A stretch of 64,000 nt of DNA from Poriferisodalis sp963663635. GTDB lineage: Bacteria > Actinomycetota > Acidimicrobiia > Acidimicrobiales > Poriferisodalaceae. The stretch's first letter is position 1. Each line of letters starts with the position of its first letter. The position numbers and the translations under genes were made by a program. The DNA lies in contig CAXXMY010000009.1 in assembly GCA_963663635.2 (NCBI GenBank), forward strand, positions 62,001 to 126,000. Direction: 5' to 3'. A model generated the notes under the pieces. The model was not told the origin of the DNA, did not search any database, and saw nothing but the letters and a program-made list of their open reading frames with translations. Positions 17,763-26,859 of this stretch are shown here, in pieces.

Positions 17763-17876
17763 AGTTGCCTCGCTCTCTGTCGGATTCCACCTGCGAGCTC
17801 ACGCGCGCACGGCCGTTCTACTTGACCGCATCCTCCGCCGCAGCGCAGTTCGGCACGGTTGCGTGCTCCAGCTCGG

Positions 17877-18764
17877 TCAATCTGCCGCGGCACGCAGGTG
17901 CACGACGTCGCCCACTGCCACGGTGTGCGTCACGCCGCCCGAATCTGTGACCAGCAGCCGTCCGTCCGCGTCGAGATCCGTCGCAACACCAACCAGTGCG
18001 TTCGTGTCAGCACGCCTTGGTGTATCCCCGTCGTTCGGGGCACGAAGCGCCGCCGCATCAAACTCGATGCGCACCCGGCGTCCGAGCGTGGCCGAGCACC
18101 GTCGCGCCTCGTCGAGCAGCGCCGCACCGTTCCCGTCGTGGCCACCGCACAGATCTGCGTAGCGGCGCTCAAGTCCTTCGAGCACCCGCCCCGCCAGCAG
18201 TGTTCGATCCACCGGTGCGCCCGACTCCAAGTTCAGGCTGGTGGCGACGGCGGCGAGCTCAGCGGGGACTTCCGGCCAGCCCGTGTTGAGCCCCATGCCG
18301 ATGACGAGCACCTCAAGCCTCCCGTCGCCGGTGATTGATTCGGCCAGGATGCCCGCCACCTTCCGGTCCGGCTGGTCTGGATCGTCAGCACGGGACACGA
18401 CGAGATCGTTCGGCCACTTCAGACGTGGGCGGACGCCTGTGGTCCGGTCACAGGCATCAGCAGCCGCCAACGCCAAGGCGAGCGTCACCAGCGAGGCCCG
18501 CGACGGCGGCAGCGAGGCGTGGGGCGGACGCAGGAGCACCGACATCATGAGTGACGTCCCCGCGGGCGCGGTCCACCGCCGTCCCCGACGGCCGCGGCCG
18601 GCCGTTTGCAGATCCGCAATCATGACGAGGCCTTCGGGCGCGCCGGCGCGAGCTCGTGCGAGGAGCTCAGTGTTGGTCGAGCCGATCTCGGCGTGCCACT
18701 CGACATCGCTGAAGCGGGTGCCGCCAACAGCGTCGAATCGCTCAGAATCATCCGCCCCGGACAC
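17877..18764 (-). CDS. birA: Biotin-[acetyl-CoA carboxylase] ligase
   Basis: About 295 aa from GTG 18764; the upstream open frame is arginine/alanine-rich and probably not coding. Catalytic core: STNTELLARA, biotinyl-AMP loop QTAGRGRRGRRW, KWPNDLVV, KVAGILAES and VIGMGLNTGW; a small C-terminal beta domain ends at VGDVVHLR. There is no N-terminal helix-turn-helix, so it is a non-regulatory (class I) ligase. Divergent from the biotin-containing carboxylase at 18950, its obvious substrate; the 185-bp gap between them must hold both promoters, but I see no clear shared operator. Confidence 0.92.
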   Translation of the reverse strand: MSGADDSERFDAVGGTRFSDVEWHAEIGSTNTELLARARAGAPEGLVMIADLQTAGRGRRGRRWTAPAGTSLMMSVLLRPPHASLPPSRASLVTLALALAAADACDRTTGVRPRLKWPNDLVVSRADDPDQPDRKVAGILAESITGDGRLEVLVIGMGLNTGWPEVPAELAAVATSLNLESGAPVDRTLLAGRVLEGLERRYADLCGGHDGNGAALLDEARRCSATLGRRVRIEFDAAALRAPNDGDTPRRADTNALVGVATDLDADGRLLVTDSGGVTHTVAVGDVVHLRAAAD

Positions 18765-18949
18765 GCGGCGAGCGTACCGATCCGGCACTGGCGGAGCAGC
18801 GACCTGCCGGTCCGCCCGAAACCGCTGTGTGGCAGCATCGGCCGCCGCGGTGGCAGCCGAAGCGCCAACCGACAGACTTGCCCGCTGGCCGCACTGGGGC
18901 GGAGGCAACCCGAGTGCGCCGGCAGATTGCGACAGTTAGGACCTGATCC

Positions 18950-20710
18950 GTGTTCGACAAGCTCCTCATCGCCAATCGAGGCGAGATCGCAGTACGCGTC
19001 ATTCGCGCCTGCCGCGAGCTGGGCATCTCGTCGGTGGCCGTGTACAGCGATCTCGACCGGGATGCGATGCACGTCCGTCTCGCCGACGAGGCGTACGCGC
19101 TCGGCGGGCAGACAGCCGCCGAGAGCTACCTCAACACCGAGGCAATCCTCGACGTCATCGAGCGCAGCGGCGCGGTGGCAGTGCACCCGGGCTACGGCTT
19201 CTATTCCGAGAACGCCGACTTCGCACGATCGATCACCTCGCGAGGCGTGACCTTCATCGGACCCCCGCCAGAGGCCATCGAGGTCATGGGCGACAAGATC
19301 TCCGCCCGGCTCGCTGCCGAGCGCGTCGGCGTCTCCGGGGTGCCCGGAACGACTGAGGTCATCAACTCGCCAGACGATGTTGCCGCATTCGGTTCGGAGC
19401 ACGGCTATCCGGTCGCCATCAAAGCCGCCTACGGGGGCGGCGGCCGCGGCATGAAGGTCGTGAGCGGACCCGACGAGATCGAAGCGGCTCTGGCATCGGC
19501 ACAGCGAGAAGCCGTGGCCTTCTTCGGGCGCGGCGAGTGCTACATCGAGCGCTACCTCACCTGGCCACGACACATCGAGATGCAGATCATGGCCGACGCG
19601 CACGGCAACGCCGTGTGGCTCGGCGAGCGGGACTGCTCAGCTCAGCGCCGCCACCAGAAGCTGGTCGAAGAGAGCCCGGCGCCCCTGCTCGACGATGCAG
19701 TCCGCAAGGCGATGGGCGATGCGGCGGTGGCCGTAGCGCTCGGCTGCGGATACACGAACGCGGGCACCGTCGAATTCCTGTACCAGGACGGCGACTTCTA
19801 CTACCTGGAAATGAACACCCGCCTGCAAGTGGAGCACCCGGTCACCGAGATGGTGACCGGCATCGACCTAGTACGCGAACAGATCCGGGTGGCCGCAGGC
19901 GAGCCGCTGTCGTTCACCCAGGCCGAGGTGACCTGCGTCGGCCACGCCATCGAAGCACGCATCAACGCCGAGGATCCTGCCGGCGGGCGATTCCTGCCCT
20001 CGCCGGGAACGCTGACCGCTTTGCGGGTGCCTGACGGATTCGGCATTCGCTGGGACGGCGGGTACGAATCCGGCGACACCGTCAGCCAGTACTACGACAA
20101 CCTCATCGGCAAGCTCATCGTGTGGGGATCGGACCGCGACACCGCCATCTGCCGCATGCAACGAGCCCTCAGCGAGCTCCGGGTCGGCGGTGTCGCGACG
20201 ACTGCGGTAGCGCACGAAGCGATCATGGCGGCGGACGATTTTCGGGCCGGCACGCACGGCACGAAGTGGGTCGAGGAGCGCCTCGACTTGAGCGGCGTGA
20301 GCGGCAAGGCCGACCCAACGCCCGATGCACCCGACGACTCCGACGAGATTCCACGCGTTCGACGCGACGTCGTGGTGGAGGTGGACGGCAAGCGCTTCTC
20401 GGTGAGCGCGTGGGTTCCCGAAACGGCGGCCGCCGCACCAGCCGCTGCGCCGGCTCGGCAGCGACGTGCGGCCTCAGGCGCGGCGGCGGGCGGCGGCTCT
20501 GGCCGCGTCACGGTCCCGATGCAGGGAACCATCGTCAAGGTGCTTGTCGAAGTGGGCCAGGAAGTCGCTGCGGGCGAGAGTGTTGTCGTGCTGGAGGCCA
20601 TGAAGATGGAGAACAGCATCATCGCCGACAGGTCGGGAACCGTCACCGAGATCAAGGTGGCGCCGGGCGACACGGTTGGCGCCGGCGACGTCGTCGTCGT
20701 TATCGCCTAG
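18950..20710 (+). CDS. accA: Acyl-CoA carboxylase alpha subunit (biotin carboxylase + BCCP)
   Basis: 586 aa, AccA3-like. Residues 1-450 are the biotin carboxylase: LIANRGEIAVRVIRA, ATP-grasp loop KAAYGGGGRGMKVV, FLYQDGDFYYLEMNTRLQVEHPVTE. An Ala-rich linker (about 480-510) leads to the biotinyl domain with VLEAMKMENS, whose central Lys carries biotin. It supplies carboxybiotin to a separate beta subunit (AccD type) for malonyl- or methylmalonyl-CoA; no beta subunit lies in the window. GTG 18950 has TAGGA about 8 nt upstream. The last bases are shared with the convergent GT2 gene. Confidence 0.93.
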   Translation: MFDKLLIANRGEIAVRVIRACRELGISSVAVYSDLDRDAMHVRLADEAYALGGQTAAESYLNTEAILDVIERSGAVAVHPGYGFYSENADFARSITSRGVTFIGPPPEAIEVMGDKISARLAAERVGVSGVPGTTEVINSPDDVAAFGSEHGYPVAIKAAYGGGGRGMKVVSGPDEIEAALASAQREAVAFFGRGECYIERYLTWPRHIEMQIMADAHGNAVWLGERDCSAQRRHQKLVEESPAPLLDDAVRKAMGDAAVAVALGCGYTNAGTVEFLYQDGDFYYLEMNTRLQVEHPVTEMVTGIDLVREQIRVAAGEPLSFTQAEVTCVGHAIEARINAEDPAGGRFLPSPGTLTALRVPDGFGIRWDGGYESGDTVSQYYDNLIGKLIVWGSDRDTAICRMQRALSELRVGGVATTAVAHEAIMAADDFRAGTHGTKWVEERLDLSGVSGKADPTPDAPDDSDEIPRVRRDVVVEVDGKRFSVSAWVPETAAAAPAAAPARQRRAASGAAAGGGSGRVTVPMQGTIVKVLVEVGQEVAAGESVVVLEAMKMENSIIADRSGTVTEIKVAPGDTVGAGDVVVVIA

Positions 20711-21690
20711 CCGGCTCGGTCTGAGGGCGGCTGCCGCTTCGACAGCTGGCCGACGTCAAGTTCTATGGCGCGGACTCTGCGCAAGGTCCGTTCGGCAATG
20801 ACTCGGTTCGCGCGCAGGAGGTCGGCGAGGACGCCGAGCATCAGCAGCTGCATGGCCACGAGCAGCGCGACCGCCCCGACAATGAGCGACTGGACGTGGC
20901 CGGAACCGTCCGAGGTCACCCAGAACCAGCCGAAGCGAGCAAACAAGAACACTCCGACGGCAGCGAACAGTGCGGCCGGAACGGCGAACACTCGCAGGGG
21001 CTCGTGCATGGCGTAGACGCGGGCGATGGTGCCGGCGGCTCGGCGGACGTACTGGCGATTGGACCGGAACAGCCGCGACGGGCGCGACGTCGGGTTGATG
21101 CCGACACGGACATCGGTGACAGCAAGGTCGGACTTGCCTGCCTGGATGACCGTCTCGAGCGTGTATGTGAAGCGGGAGACCACGTTCGCAGCAAGCGCCG
21201 CGTCTCGGCTGTAGGCGCGAAAGCCCGACGTGACGTCCTCGACGTTGGTGCCCGACGCCTGCCGCACCGTCCACGAGCCGAGGCGCTGCAGACGTTTCTT
21301 GAGCCGCGAGAATTCAGGGTGGCCGCGTATGTCGCGCGAGCCGATGACGAGGTCAGCTCGGCCGGCCGCGATGGGCTCGGTCAGCTTGGCGATGTCAGCG
21401 GCGGCGTACTGGTTGTCGCCGTCGGTATTGACGATGACGTCGGCACCCATGCGCAGCGCGGCATCGACACCGGTTGCAAATGCCACTGCAAGACCCTTGT
21501 TCTGGGTGAGGCTGACCACCGCGTCCGCGCCGTGGCGCCACGCAACGTCAGCCGTGCCATCGGTGGAGCCGTCATCGATGACCAGCCACAGCACCTCGTC
21601 GAATCCGTCGACCTCGCGCGGCAGATCCCCCAAGGTCTCGCCGAGGGTCTCGGCCTCGTCGAGGCACGGGATCTGGATGACCAGGCGCAC
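20707..21690 (-). CDS. GT2 glycosyltransferase with two C-terminal membrane segments
   Basis: 327 aa. N-terminal GT-A domain (1-225): IQIPCLDEAETLGETL, VIDDGSTDGT, NTDGDNQY (DxD-type metal site), and ADLVIGSRD. Two hydrophobic helices follow (VFAVPAALFAAVGVFLFARFG and VQSLIVGAVALLVAMQLLML). This is the dolichol/undecaprenol-phosphate sugar synthase type, transferring mannose or glucose from a nucleotide to a polyprenyl carrier; donor and acceptor are not determinable. Starts at GTG 21690. Its stop TAG and that of accA share the same CTAG. Confidence 0.85.
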   Translation of the reverse strand: MRLVIQIPCLDEAETLGETLGDLPREVDGFDEVLWLVIDDGSTDGTADVAWRHGADAVVSLTQNKGLAVAFATGVDAALRMGADVIVNTDGDNQYAAADIAKLTEPIAAGRADLVIGSRDIRGHPEFSRLKKRLQRLGSWTVRQASGTNVEDVTSGFRAYSRDAALAANVVSRFTYTLETVIQAGKSDLAVTDVRVGINPTSRPSRLFRSNRQYVRRAAGTIARVYAMHEPLRVFAVPAALFAAVGVFLFARFGWFWVTSDGSGHVQSLIVGAVALLVAMQLLMLGVLADLLRANRVIAERTLRRVRAIELDVGQLSKRQPPSDRAG

Positions 21691-21698
21691 CGGCCCAT

Positions 21699-21720
21699 TG
21701 TGTCGGGTCGACCCGACACA
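21699..21720. terminator. 22-bp perfect palindrome between ABC operon and GT2
   Basis: TGTGTCGGGTCGACCCGACACA reads identically on both strands. As RNA it folds into a 9-bp GC-rich stem with a 4-nt loop. It lies 15 nt past the last gene of the leftward ABC operon and 8 nt before the GT2 start, so it could be a terminator or attenuator, or a DNA operator. There is no U-tract, so terminator is a tentative label. Confidence 0.5.
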
Positions 21721-21735
21721 CGGGAACTCAGGCTC

Positions 21736-22536
21736 CTAGTCGACGTCGAGATGCCGGAGTCGCAGCGCGGCGAGCCCGAGGCTGACCACCGACACGCAGG
21801 CCAGCACAAGAATGGCCGTGACGAGACGGTTGGGATCGATGCCCAGACCGACGCCGGCGAGCCGGGCGAGCACCGAACGGGCGTAACCGCGCAGTGAGAG
21901 CCGAGCGGCGAAGTCGCCAAGACCGACCGCCAATCCTTCCCACAGCAGCACATAGGCAATCCCCCACAGGACCGCTTTGCGGAACAGCAGCCCGACGAGC
22001 ACGAACAGGCACGAGTAGGCCGCCGTTCCCAGTGCCGCGGCGGCCAAGATGCCGACTGCAAGGCCTCCCGACCCGGCGACACGGCCCGACGCAAGCCAGC
22101 CTCCTAACACCGTCGGCACGACGCACAGCGGCAGCGACACGGTCATGGACACGGCGGCGGCGGCAACGGCCACCGGCGCGCGGCCCATCGGCCGCAGCCA
22201 CAGGTACACGAGCGTGCCGTCGTCGCGGGCGTCGCCGAGCGAGGCCGCTGCGAAGACCAGCGAGATGATCGGCACGATGACGATCAGGCCGAACGCATCG
22301 GCATAGCCGGCGCCGTCGCGCAGCATGTCCGTCGAGCCGAGGTCCCGATCGGCTGCTGCTACGCCGGCGACCCAGCCGACCACGATCATGATCGCTCCGA
22401 GCGCGCCGAGCGCAGCAAGACGACCCGCCGAGACGACCTGGCGGATCAGGACCCGGTAGCTCAGCAGGGTCGCCCGCACCGCCCCGACGCGACGGCTCGC
22501 CGTCATCGAACCCGGGCTCATCGCCGAACTGCTCAT
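21736..22536 (-). CDS. ABC-2 type transporter permease
   Basis: 266 aa with about six hydrophobic segments (for example LAALGALGAIMIVVGWVAGVAA, AFGLIVIVPIISLVFAAASLG, LVTAILVLACVSVVSLGLAAL) and the cytoplasmic sequence DARDDGTLVYLWLRP typical of ABC-2 permeases. It is the last gene of the four-gene operon and overlaps the ATPase before it by 4 nt. Probably forms the channel with that ATPase. Substrate unknown. Confidence 0.85.
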   Translation of the reverse strand: MSSSAMSPGSMTASRRVGAVRATLLSYRVLIRQVVSAGRLAALGALGAIMIVVGWVAGVAAADRDLGSTDMLRDGAGYADAFGLIVIVPIISLVFAAASLGDARDDGTLVYLWLRPMGRAPVAVAAAAVSMTVSLPLCVVPTVLGGWLASGRVAGSGGLAVGILAAAALGTAAYSCLFVLVGLLFRKAVLWGIAYVLLWEGLAVGLGDFAARLSLRGYARSVLARLAGVGLGIDPNRLVTAILVLACVSVVSLGLAALRLRHLDVD

Positions 22537-23552
22537 CGCCGTTCCACCAAGTAGCGGAACACCGATTCGAGATCCTCGTCCAACGGCCGCACGGCGCGCA
22601 GCCTCACGCCGAGACCGCGGGCCAGCGGAGCGATCTCACGTCCGAGCCGATCAACGTCCAGCGTGTCGGCGACGACGACGTCTCTGTCGATCTTCACACC
22701 GACGGCGGTGCCGGATTCGACGAGCGCGGCAGCGAGCGGGCGGGGCCGGTCGGCTTCGATGCTGACTCGGTGCGGGCGGTCGTCCATCATCTCGCGCAGC
22801 TCGCGGTAGTCGCCGCTGGCGATCAGCCGGCCCTGGGCGATCACAAGGATCCGTGACCCCAATCGGGCAACCTCCTCAAGCACATGCGACGACACCAGCA
22901 CGCAGCGCCCCTGCGCGCCCAGGTCTTCGAGCAATTCGATCATGCGGCGCCGTTGAACCGGGTCGAGGCCGTTGAGCGGCTCGTCCAGGATCAGCACGTC
23001 GGGATCGTGCACGAGCGCAGCGGCGAGCTTGGTGCGCTGCCGCATGCCTTTGGAGTAGCCCGACACCGGTCGGGGATCGTCGGGGTCGAGTTCGACCTGT
23101 CCCAGCGCATGACGTGCCGCGCCCGTGGGGTCAGCAACGCCGTGGGTAGCGGCGGCAACGGTGACGAAGTCCACTGCGTCGAGCCGGTCGAACAGGGCGT
23201 CCTGCTGCGGAGCGAGACCGATCCGGCCCCGGACGTCGCGGTCGCGGCGAGCATCGGCGCCCAACACGCGCACCGTGCCCCGCGACGGTGGCGTGAGCCC
23301 GCACATCATTCGGAACAGCGTCGACTTGCCCGCACCATTGGGGCCCAGCAACGCAGTGACACCCGCGCGTACCGCAAACGTCACGTCTGACACGGCCACC
23401 ACGTCGCCGAAGATCTTCGACACGCCATGCACCTCGACCATGCCGGTAGGCAATGGCGTGGCCGCAGGTGCCTCCGCTCGTGGCGGGAGGGCCGCCTCGC
23501 CACCGGCCGCAGCGGGATCGGGCGCAGGCGCCGGGCGAGGACGGGACCTCAT
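22533..23552 (-). CDS. ABC transporter ATP-binding protein
   Basis: 339 aa from ATG 23552, which overlaps the preceding permease stop (ATGA); the frame is open far upstream but antisense to that permease and not real. Pro/Ala-rich N-terminus (about 38 aa), then Walker A GPNGAGKSTLFRM, Q-loop APQQDALF, signature YSKGMRQRTKLA, Walker B VLILDEPLNGLDP and switch VSSHVLEEV. A C-terminal extension (about 260-339) resembles the substrate-release domain of drug/lipid exporters. Pairs with the permeases on either side. Confidence 0.92.
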   Translation of the reverse strand: MRSRPRPAPAPDPAAAGGEAALPPRAEAPAATPLPTGMVEVHGVSKIFGDVVAVSDVTFAVRAGVTALLGPNGAGKSTLFRMMCGLTPPSRGTVRVLGADARRDRDVRGRIGLAPQQDALFDRLDAVDFVTVAAATHGVADPTGAARHALGQVELDPDDPRPVSGYSKGMRQRTKLAAALVHDPDVLILDEPLNGLDPVQRRRMIELLEDLGAQGRCVLVSSHVLEEVARLGSRILVIAQGRLIASGDYRELREMMDDRPHRVSIEADRPRPLAAALVESGTAVGVKIDRDVVVADTLDVDRLGREIAPLARGLGVRLRAVRPLDEDLESVFRYLVERR

Positions 23553-24499
23553 TTGCCGCCCTCGATTCGCCGGTAGCGCCACCAGACCACGGCTGTACCC
23601 GCGAGCACCCAGGCTGCATTCGCCGCTAGCACGAACATTGTCGACAGCTCGCTGATGCGATCGCCCGGCGAACTCTCGCCTCCGTCGAAAGCGCCAGACG
23701 GATCGACGCCGTAGATCCGATCCTTCAAGGCTGCGCCGATATCGCTGAGGTTGAACGCGTACAACCGCGCGTCCAACTCGGCTATCTCGACGAGCACGCC
23801 CGTGACGAGGCGGCTGCCCAACAGCAGCAGGATGACACCGATCGCGGCGAACGCCCGCCGATCGGTCAGGCTGGAGATGGCCAGGCTGGCGGCAGTGATC
23901 GTCGCAGCGATGGCAACGCCGGCGACCAGGATTTGGCCCAGAACGACGAGCCAATCCCCGGGGCCGTCGGGACCGGATCCCTCGATGGTGTAGGCGACCA
24001 GCAGGAACAACAGCGGTCCGACGGTAATGACGGCCAACGTCACCGCCACCGCCATCGACTTCGAGACCAGGTAGCTCCACCGGCGCAGCGGCGTCGACAG
24101 GTACAGCGGCAACATCCCATTGCGGCGGTCCACCACGAGGATCTCTGGCACGACGATCCCGCAGAAGAAGAACAACGCCACCTGGATGAAGCCGTAGTAC
24201 TGGTGATAGTCGGGCAGGATCTGCTCGGAGACCAAGTCGATATCGAGCACTGTCGCGATCCCGACGAAGACGACGGCGGGCACAAGGGCGATCACCACCG
24301 CCAGCCACGGCAGGAACTTGTGGCGAGCCGGGCGCCCCAGACCGAGCGTGAACCTCACTGACGAGGCGACAACCGCACGCATGGCGCCAGCGAGGCCACG
24401 TCGGGGACCGCTGTAGGGGCGGTAGCGCTGGTCCAGGATCTGCGCGGCGCCCTCGGCGGCTTGGGCTGCCGGCGCCTCGACATCGGTTGTCTCGCTCAT
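23549..24499 (-). CDS. ABC-2 type transporter permease
   Basis: 316 aa from ATG 24499, coupled by ATGA to the ATPase upstream. A roughly 70-aa hydrophilic N-terminus precedes at least six membrane segments, such as FLPWLAVVIALVPAVVFVGIA, VALFFFCGIVVPEILVV and MAVAVTLAVITVGPLLFLLV; VVDRRNGMLPLYLSTPL is the coupling-helix region. The operon order ATPase-permease-ATPase-permease suggests either two independent exporters or one heteromeric transporter. Confidence 0.88.
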   Translation of the reverse strand: MSETTDVEAPAAQAAEGAAQILDQRYRPYSGPRRGLAGAMRAVVASSVRFTLGLGRPARHKFLPWLAVVIALVPAVVFVGIATVLDIDLVSEQILPDYHQYYGFIQVALFFFCGIVVPEILVVDRRNGMLPLYLSTPLRRWSYLVSKSMAVAVTLAVITVGPLLFLLVAYTIEGSGPDGPGDWLVVLGQILVAGVAIAATITAASLAISSLTDRRAFAAIGVILLLLGSRLVTGVLVEIAELDARLYAFNLSDIGAALKDRIYGVDPSGAFDGGESSPGDRISELSTMFVLAANAAWVLAGTAVVWWRYRRIEGGK

Positions 24500-25443
24500 A
24501 CCGCAGTCGCTTCGAACAGGTCGGCCAGTGTGCGCCGGCGGGTCTCGAGACGTCGAATGCGTGCACCCGCCTCGGCGACCGCGTCGCGGGCTCGGTCGCA
24601 TAGCTCGTCCCGGTCGCCGCCGCCGAGTCGCAATGTGGTGCCCACGCGCTGCACCTCAACACCGGCGCCGCGCAAGGTGTTCTCGACGAGATCGACCGAC
24701 CCGGTGGGCTCGGCGACGTCAACGAGTTCCAGGGTGATGCCCTCGCCGTCGCCCAAAAGCTCCGCAAGCGGCCCGCTCGCCACCAGGCGACCCGCGTCCA
24801 GCGCCACGACGTGGTCGCACACACGCTCGACTTCCTCCAGCAAGTGCGACGAGAGCACCACGCTCACCGAGTGCTCGTTGCTGATCTCGCCGATCAGGTT
24901 GAGCATCTCGCTGCGCTGTGTCGGATCCAGGCCCGACGTGGGCTCGTCGAGCAGCACCAGCTGCGGATCTGACGCAATGGCCTGTGCCAGCTTGACGCGT
25001 TGGCGCTGACCAGTGGACATCGTGCCCAGCGTGCGTGTTCGCTCCTCACCGAGGCCGACCAGCCACAGGCTGTCCGACGCTCGGGTGCGCGCTTCGCTGC
25101 GGGGCAGGCCGCGCACCTGGGCCAGATGGCGGACGAAATCGACGGCGCGCATCTCGTCGGGCAGAACGTCACGCTCTGGAGCGAACCCGACCTTGGCCCG
25201 CAACGTCGCCCCCTGGCTGAGGGGATCCAGCCCCAGCACCGTCGACGAACCCGACGTTGGCGTGCGCAGGCCAAGCAACGCATGGAGCAACGTCGTCTTG
25301 CCCGCGCCATTCGCGCCGACAAGCCCGGTCACGCCGGGTCGCATCTGGACATCCAGCGATGCGAGCGCCACCGTCGACCCGAATCGTTGCGTCAGCGCCG
25401 ATGTCTCGACGATCACCGCTATGTCATCGGTGACGCCGCTCAC
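24496..25443 (-). CDS. ABC transporter ATP-binding protein (first gene of exporter operon)
   Basis: 315 aa. Walker A GANGAGKTTLLHALLG, Q-loop FAPERDVLPDEM, signature MSTGQRQRVKLAQA, Walker B LVLLDEPTSGLDP, switch LSSHLLEEVERVC, then a C-terminal alpha/beta extension. GTG/ATG at 25443 begins the operon that runs to 21736 with 4-nt overlaps at every junction, so the four products are probably made in equal amounts. The substrate is unknown; neighbouring genes give no hint. Confidence 0.92.
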   Translation of the reverse strand: MSGVTDDIAVIVETSALTQRFGSTVALASLDVQMRPGVTGLVGANGAGKTTLLHALLGLRTPTSGSSTVLGLDPLSQGATLRAKVGFAPERDVLPDEMRAVDFVRHLAQVRGLPRSEARTRASDSLWLVGLGEERTRTLGTMSTGQRQRVKLAQAIASDPQLVLLDEPTSGLDPTQRSEMLNLIGEISNEHSVSVVLSSHLLEEVERVCDHVVALDAGRLVASGPLAELLGDGEGITLELVDVAEPTGSVDLVENTLRGAGVEVQRVGTTLRLGGGDRDELCDRARDAVAEAGARIRRLETRRRTLADLFEATAV

Positions 25444-25518
25444 CTGCTCAAGATATCTGTCGTGCTCTGGACCGACCGGTCATGCAGGGGGCCGCTCGAA
25501 CCGCAGGCGCTCACAGGG

Positions 25519-26729
25519 CTAGTGAGCAGGCTCGGCGAGGCCAGCGACAGCGAGCGCCTTTCGCTTCGCGCCGTCGAGGTCGTAGTGCCTGCGGGTGACA
25601 ATGCGCTGGGCGTACAAGCCGCCGCCGGCTTGCAAATTGGTCACGAACTTCCAGCCGCCATACGAATCGGCGGTGAGGCCGCGGATGGTGTGCATCAGTC
25701 GTGCGCGGTACTCGCCGTCGACGTCGTGGCGGGTGGACATGTACTTGCGCGCCAGCGGGCCGACGTCGGGATTCTCGAAGTCAGCAGGCACCGGCGAGGT
25801 CAGCACTGCTCCCCCGGCGATGTCGTGGAGGTGCCGGACCACGGCGCTGTAGTTGGCCGCTGCGTGGAACTTGCCCGCATTGGTGTAGAGCTCGTTGGGG
25901 AACGCCGCTCCTTCGGGCCCGATCGAGCAGTGCTCGATGGCGGCTTCCAGCGTGGCCCGGATCAGCGTGGCGTGGATGATCATCTCGGAGATCTTCTCCT
26001 TGACGTGACCGATACCCGCCGTGCCGTTGGCCTCAGCCACTAGCTGAGCCAGCCCGACACGGGGAAGGAACGGGTGTCGTCGTGGCGCGGTGCGTACGTG
26101 GTGTTGATGATCTTTACGCCCGGGGCATTCACCGGCACCGAACAGCCGATCGACCAGTCCTCCTCGCCAGCCTTCATCGCCTTGGTGGGGATCGTGAGGA
26201 GCTCGTGGCCGAAAGAGGCACCCGTGGTGTGGAGCTTCGCCCCGCGGATCACGACGCCGTCTCGTTGGCGATCCACCACCCGCACGTAGGAGTCCAGGTC
26301 GTCCTGGCGGGCTGGGGGGCGGCGCCGATCACCCTTGGCGTCGGTGATGCACTGCGTGATGCGCATGTCGTCCCGCTGCGCTTCGTCGATGAAGTGGTCT
26401 ATCCGCTCGATGTACTCGGGCTTGGAATCGGTCATGCGGCCCGCAGCCGTCTTGAGCGTCTGGATGGATGTGTAGGTGACGTGGGCCATCATCCCCGCCG
26501 TATGCAGCACGGGGATCATCTCGCGCAGATCGTCGGCGCTGCGCGGCACCGTCATCAGCGGCGAGGTCGCATTGGGAGCCGGGTCGTAGAAGCGGTCGTA
26601 GCCAGCGGCGGTGGCATCCACGGTCTGGCCCAGGATCGGGTGGGTCTCCAAGTCGTCGATCTGCTTGCCTTCGAAGTACGTCAGGCGTCCGTCGGCGAGC
26701 GATTCTTTGTACTGCTGACCAGTGCGCAT
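25519..26729 (-). pseudogene. Broken 4-hydroxyphenylacetate 3-hydroxylase (HpaB) family gene
   Basis: The N-terminal half starts at ATG 26729 (GAGGAG 7 nt upstream) with MRTGQQYKESL and GVKIINTTYAPRHDDTRSFPVSG, then stops at TAG 26042-26040. The C-terminal half is in another frame from about 26055: GLAQLVAEANGTAGIGHVKEK to AGLAEPAH. Intact relatives have about 70-80 residues between these points, including the DDVFVPWERVF segment that helps bind FAD and the aromatic substrate; here they are gone. The simplest reading is an internal deletion that also shifted the frame. Each half is still clean, so the loss is recent or is an assembly error. Confidence 0.8.
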
Positions 26730-26859
26730 CGTGAGCTCCTCGGTTCGGATCAGAGCGGCAATCACGCTAATGCCGCACTGGCGCACAGGTCCTGGCTCGC
26801 GGGTCCCGCAAACGGGCGCCGTCGGGAGGCGGCACAGCGGGTGCGCTAGAACGGCGCGC

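Noticed and set aside
22533..24824. A 763-codon open frame that extends the ABC ATPase far upstream
   Set aside because: Its first 424 codons are in another frame of the preceding permease gene and have arginine/serine-rich nonsense composition; the real start is ATG 23552 at the 4-nt overlap.
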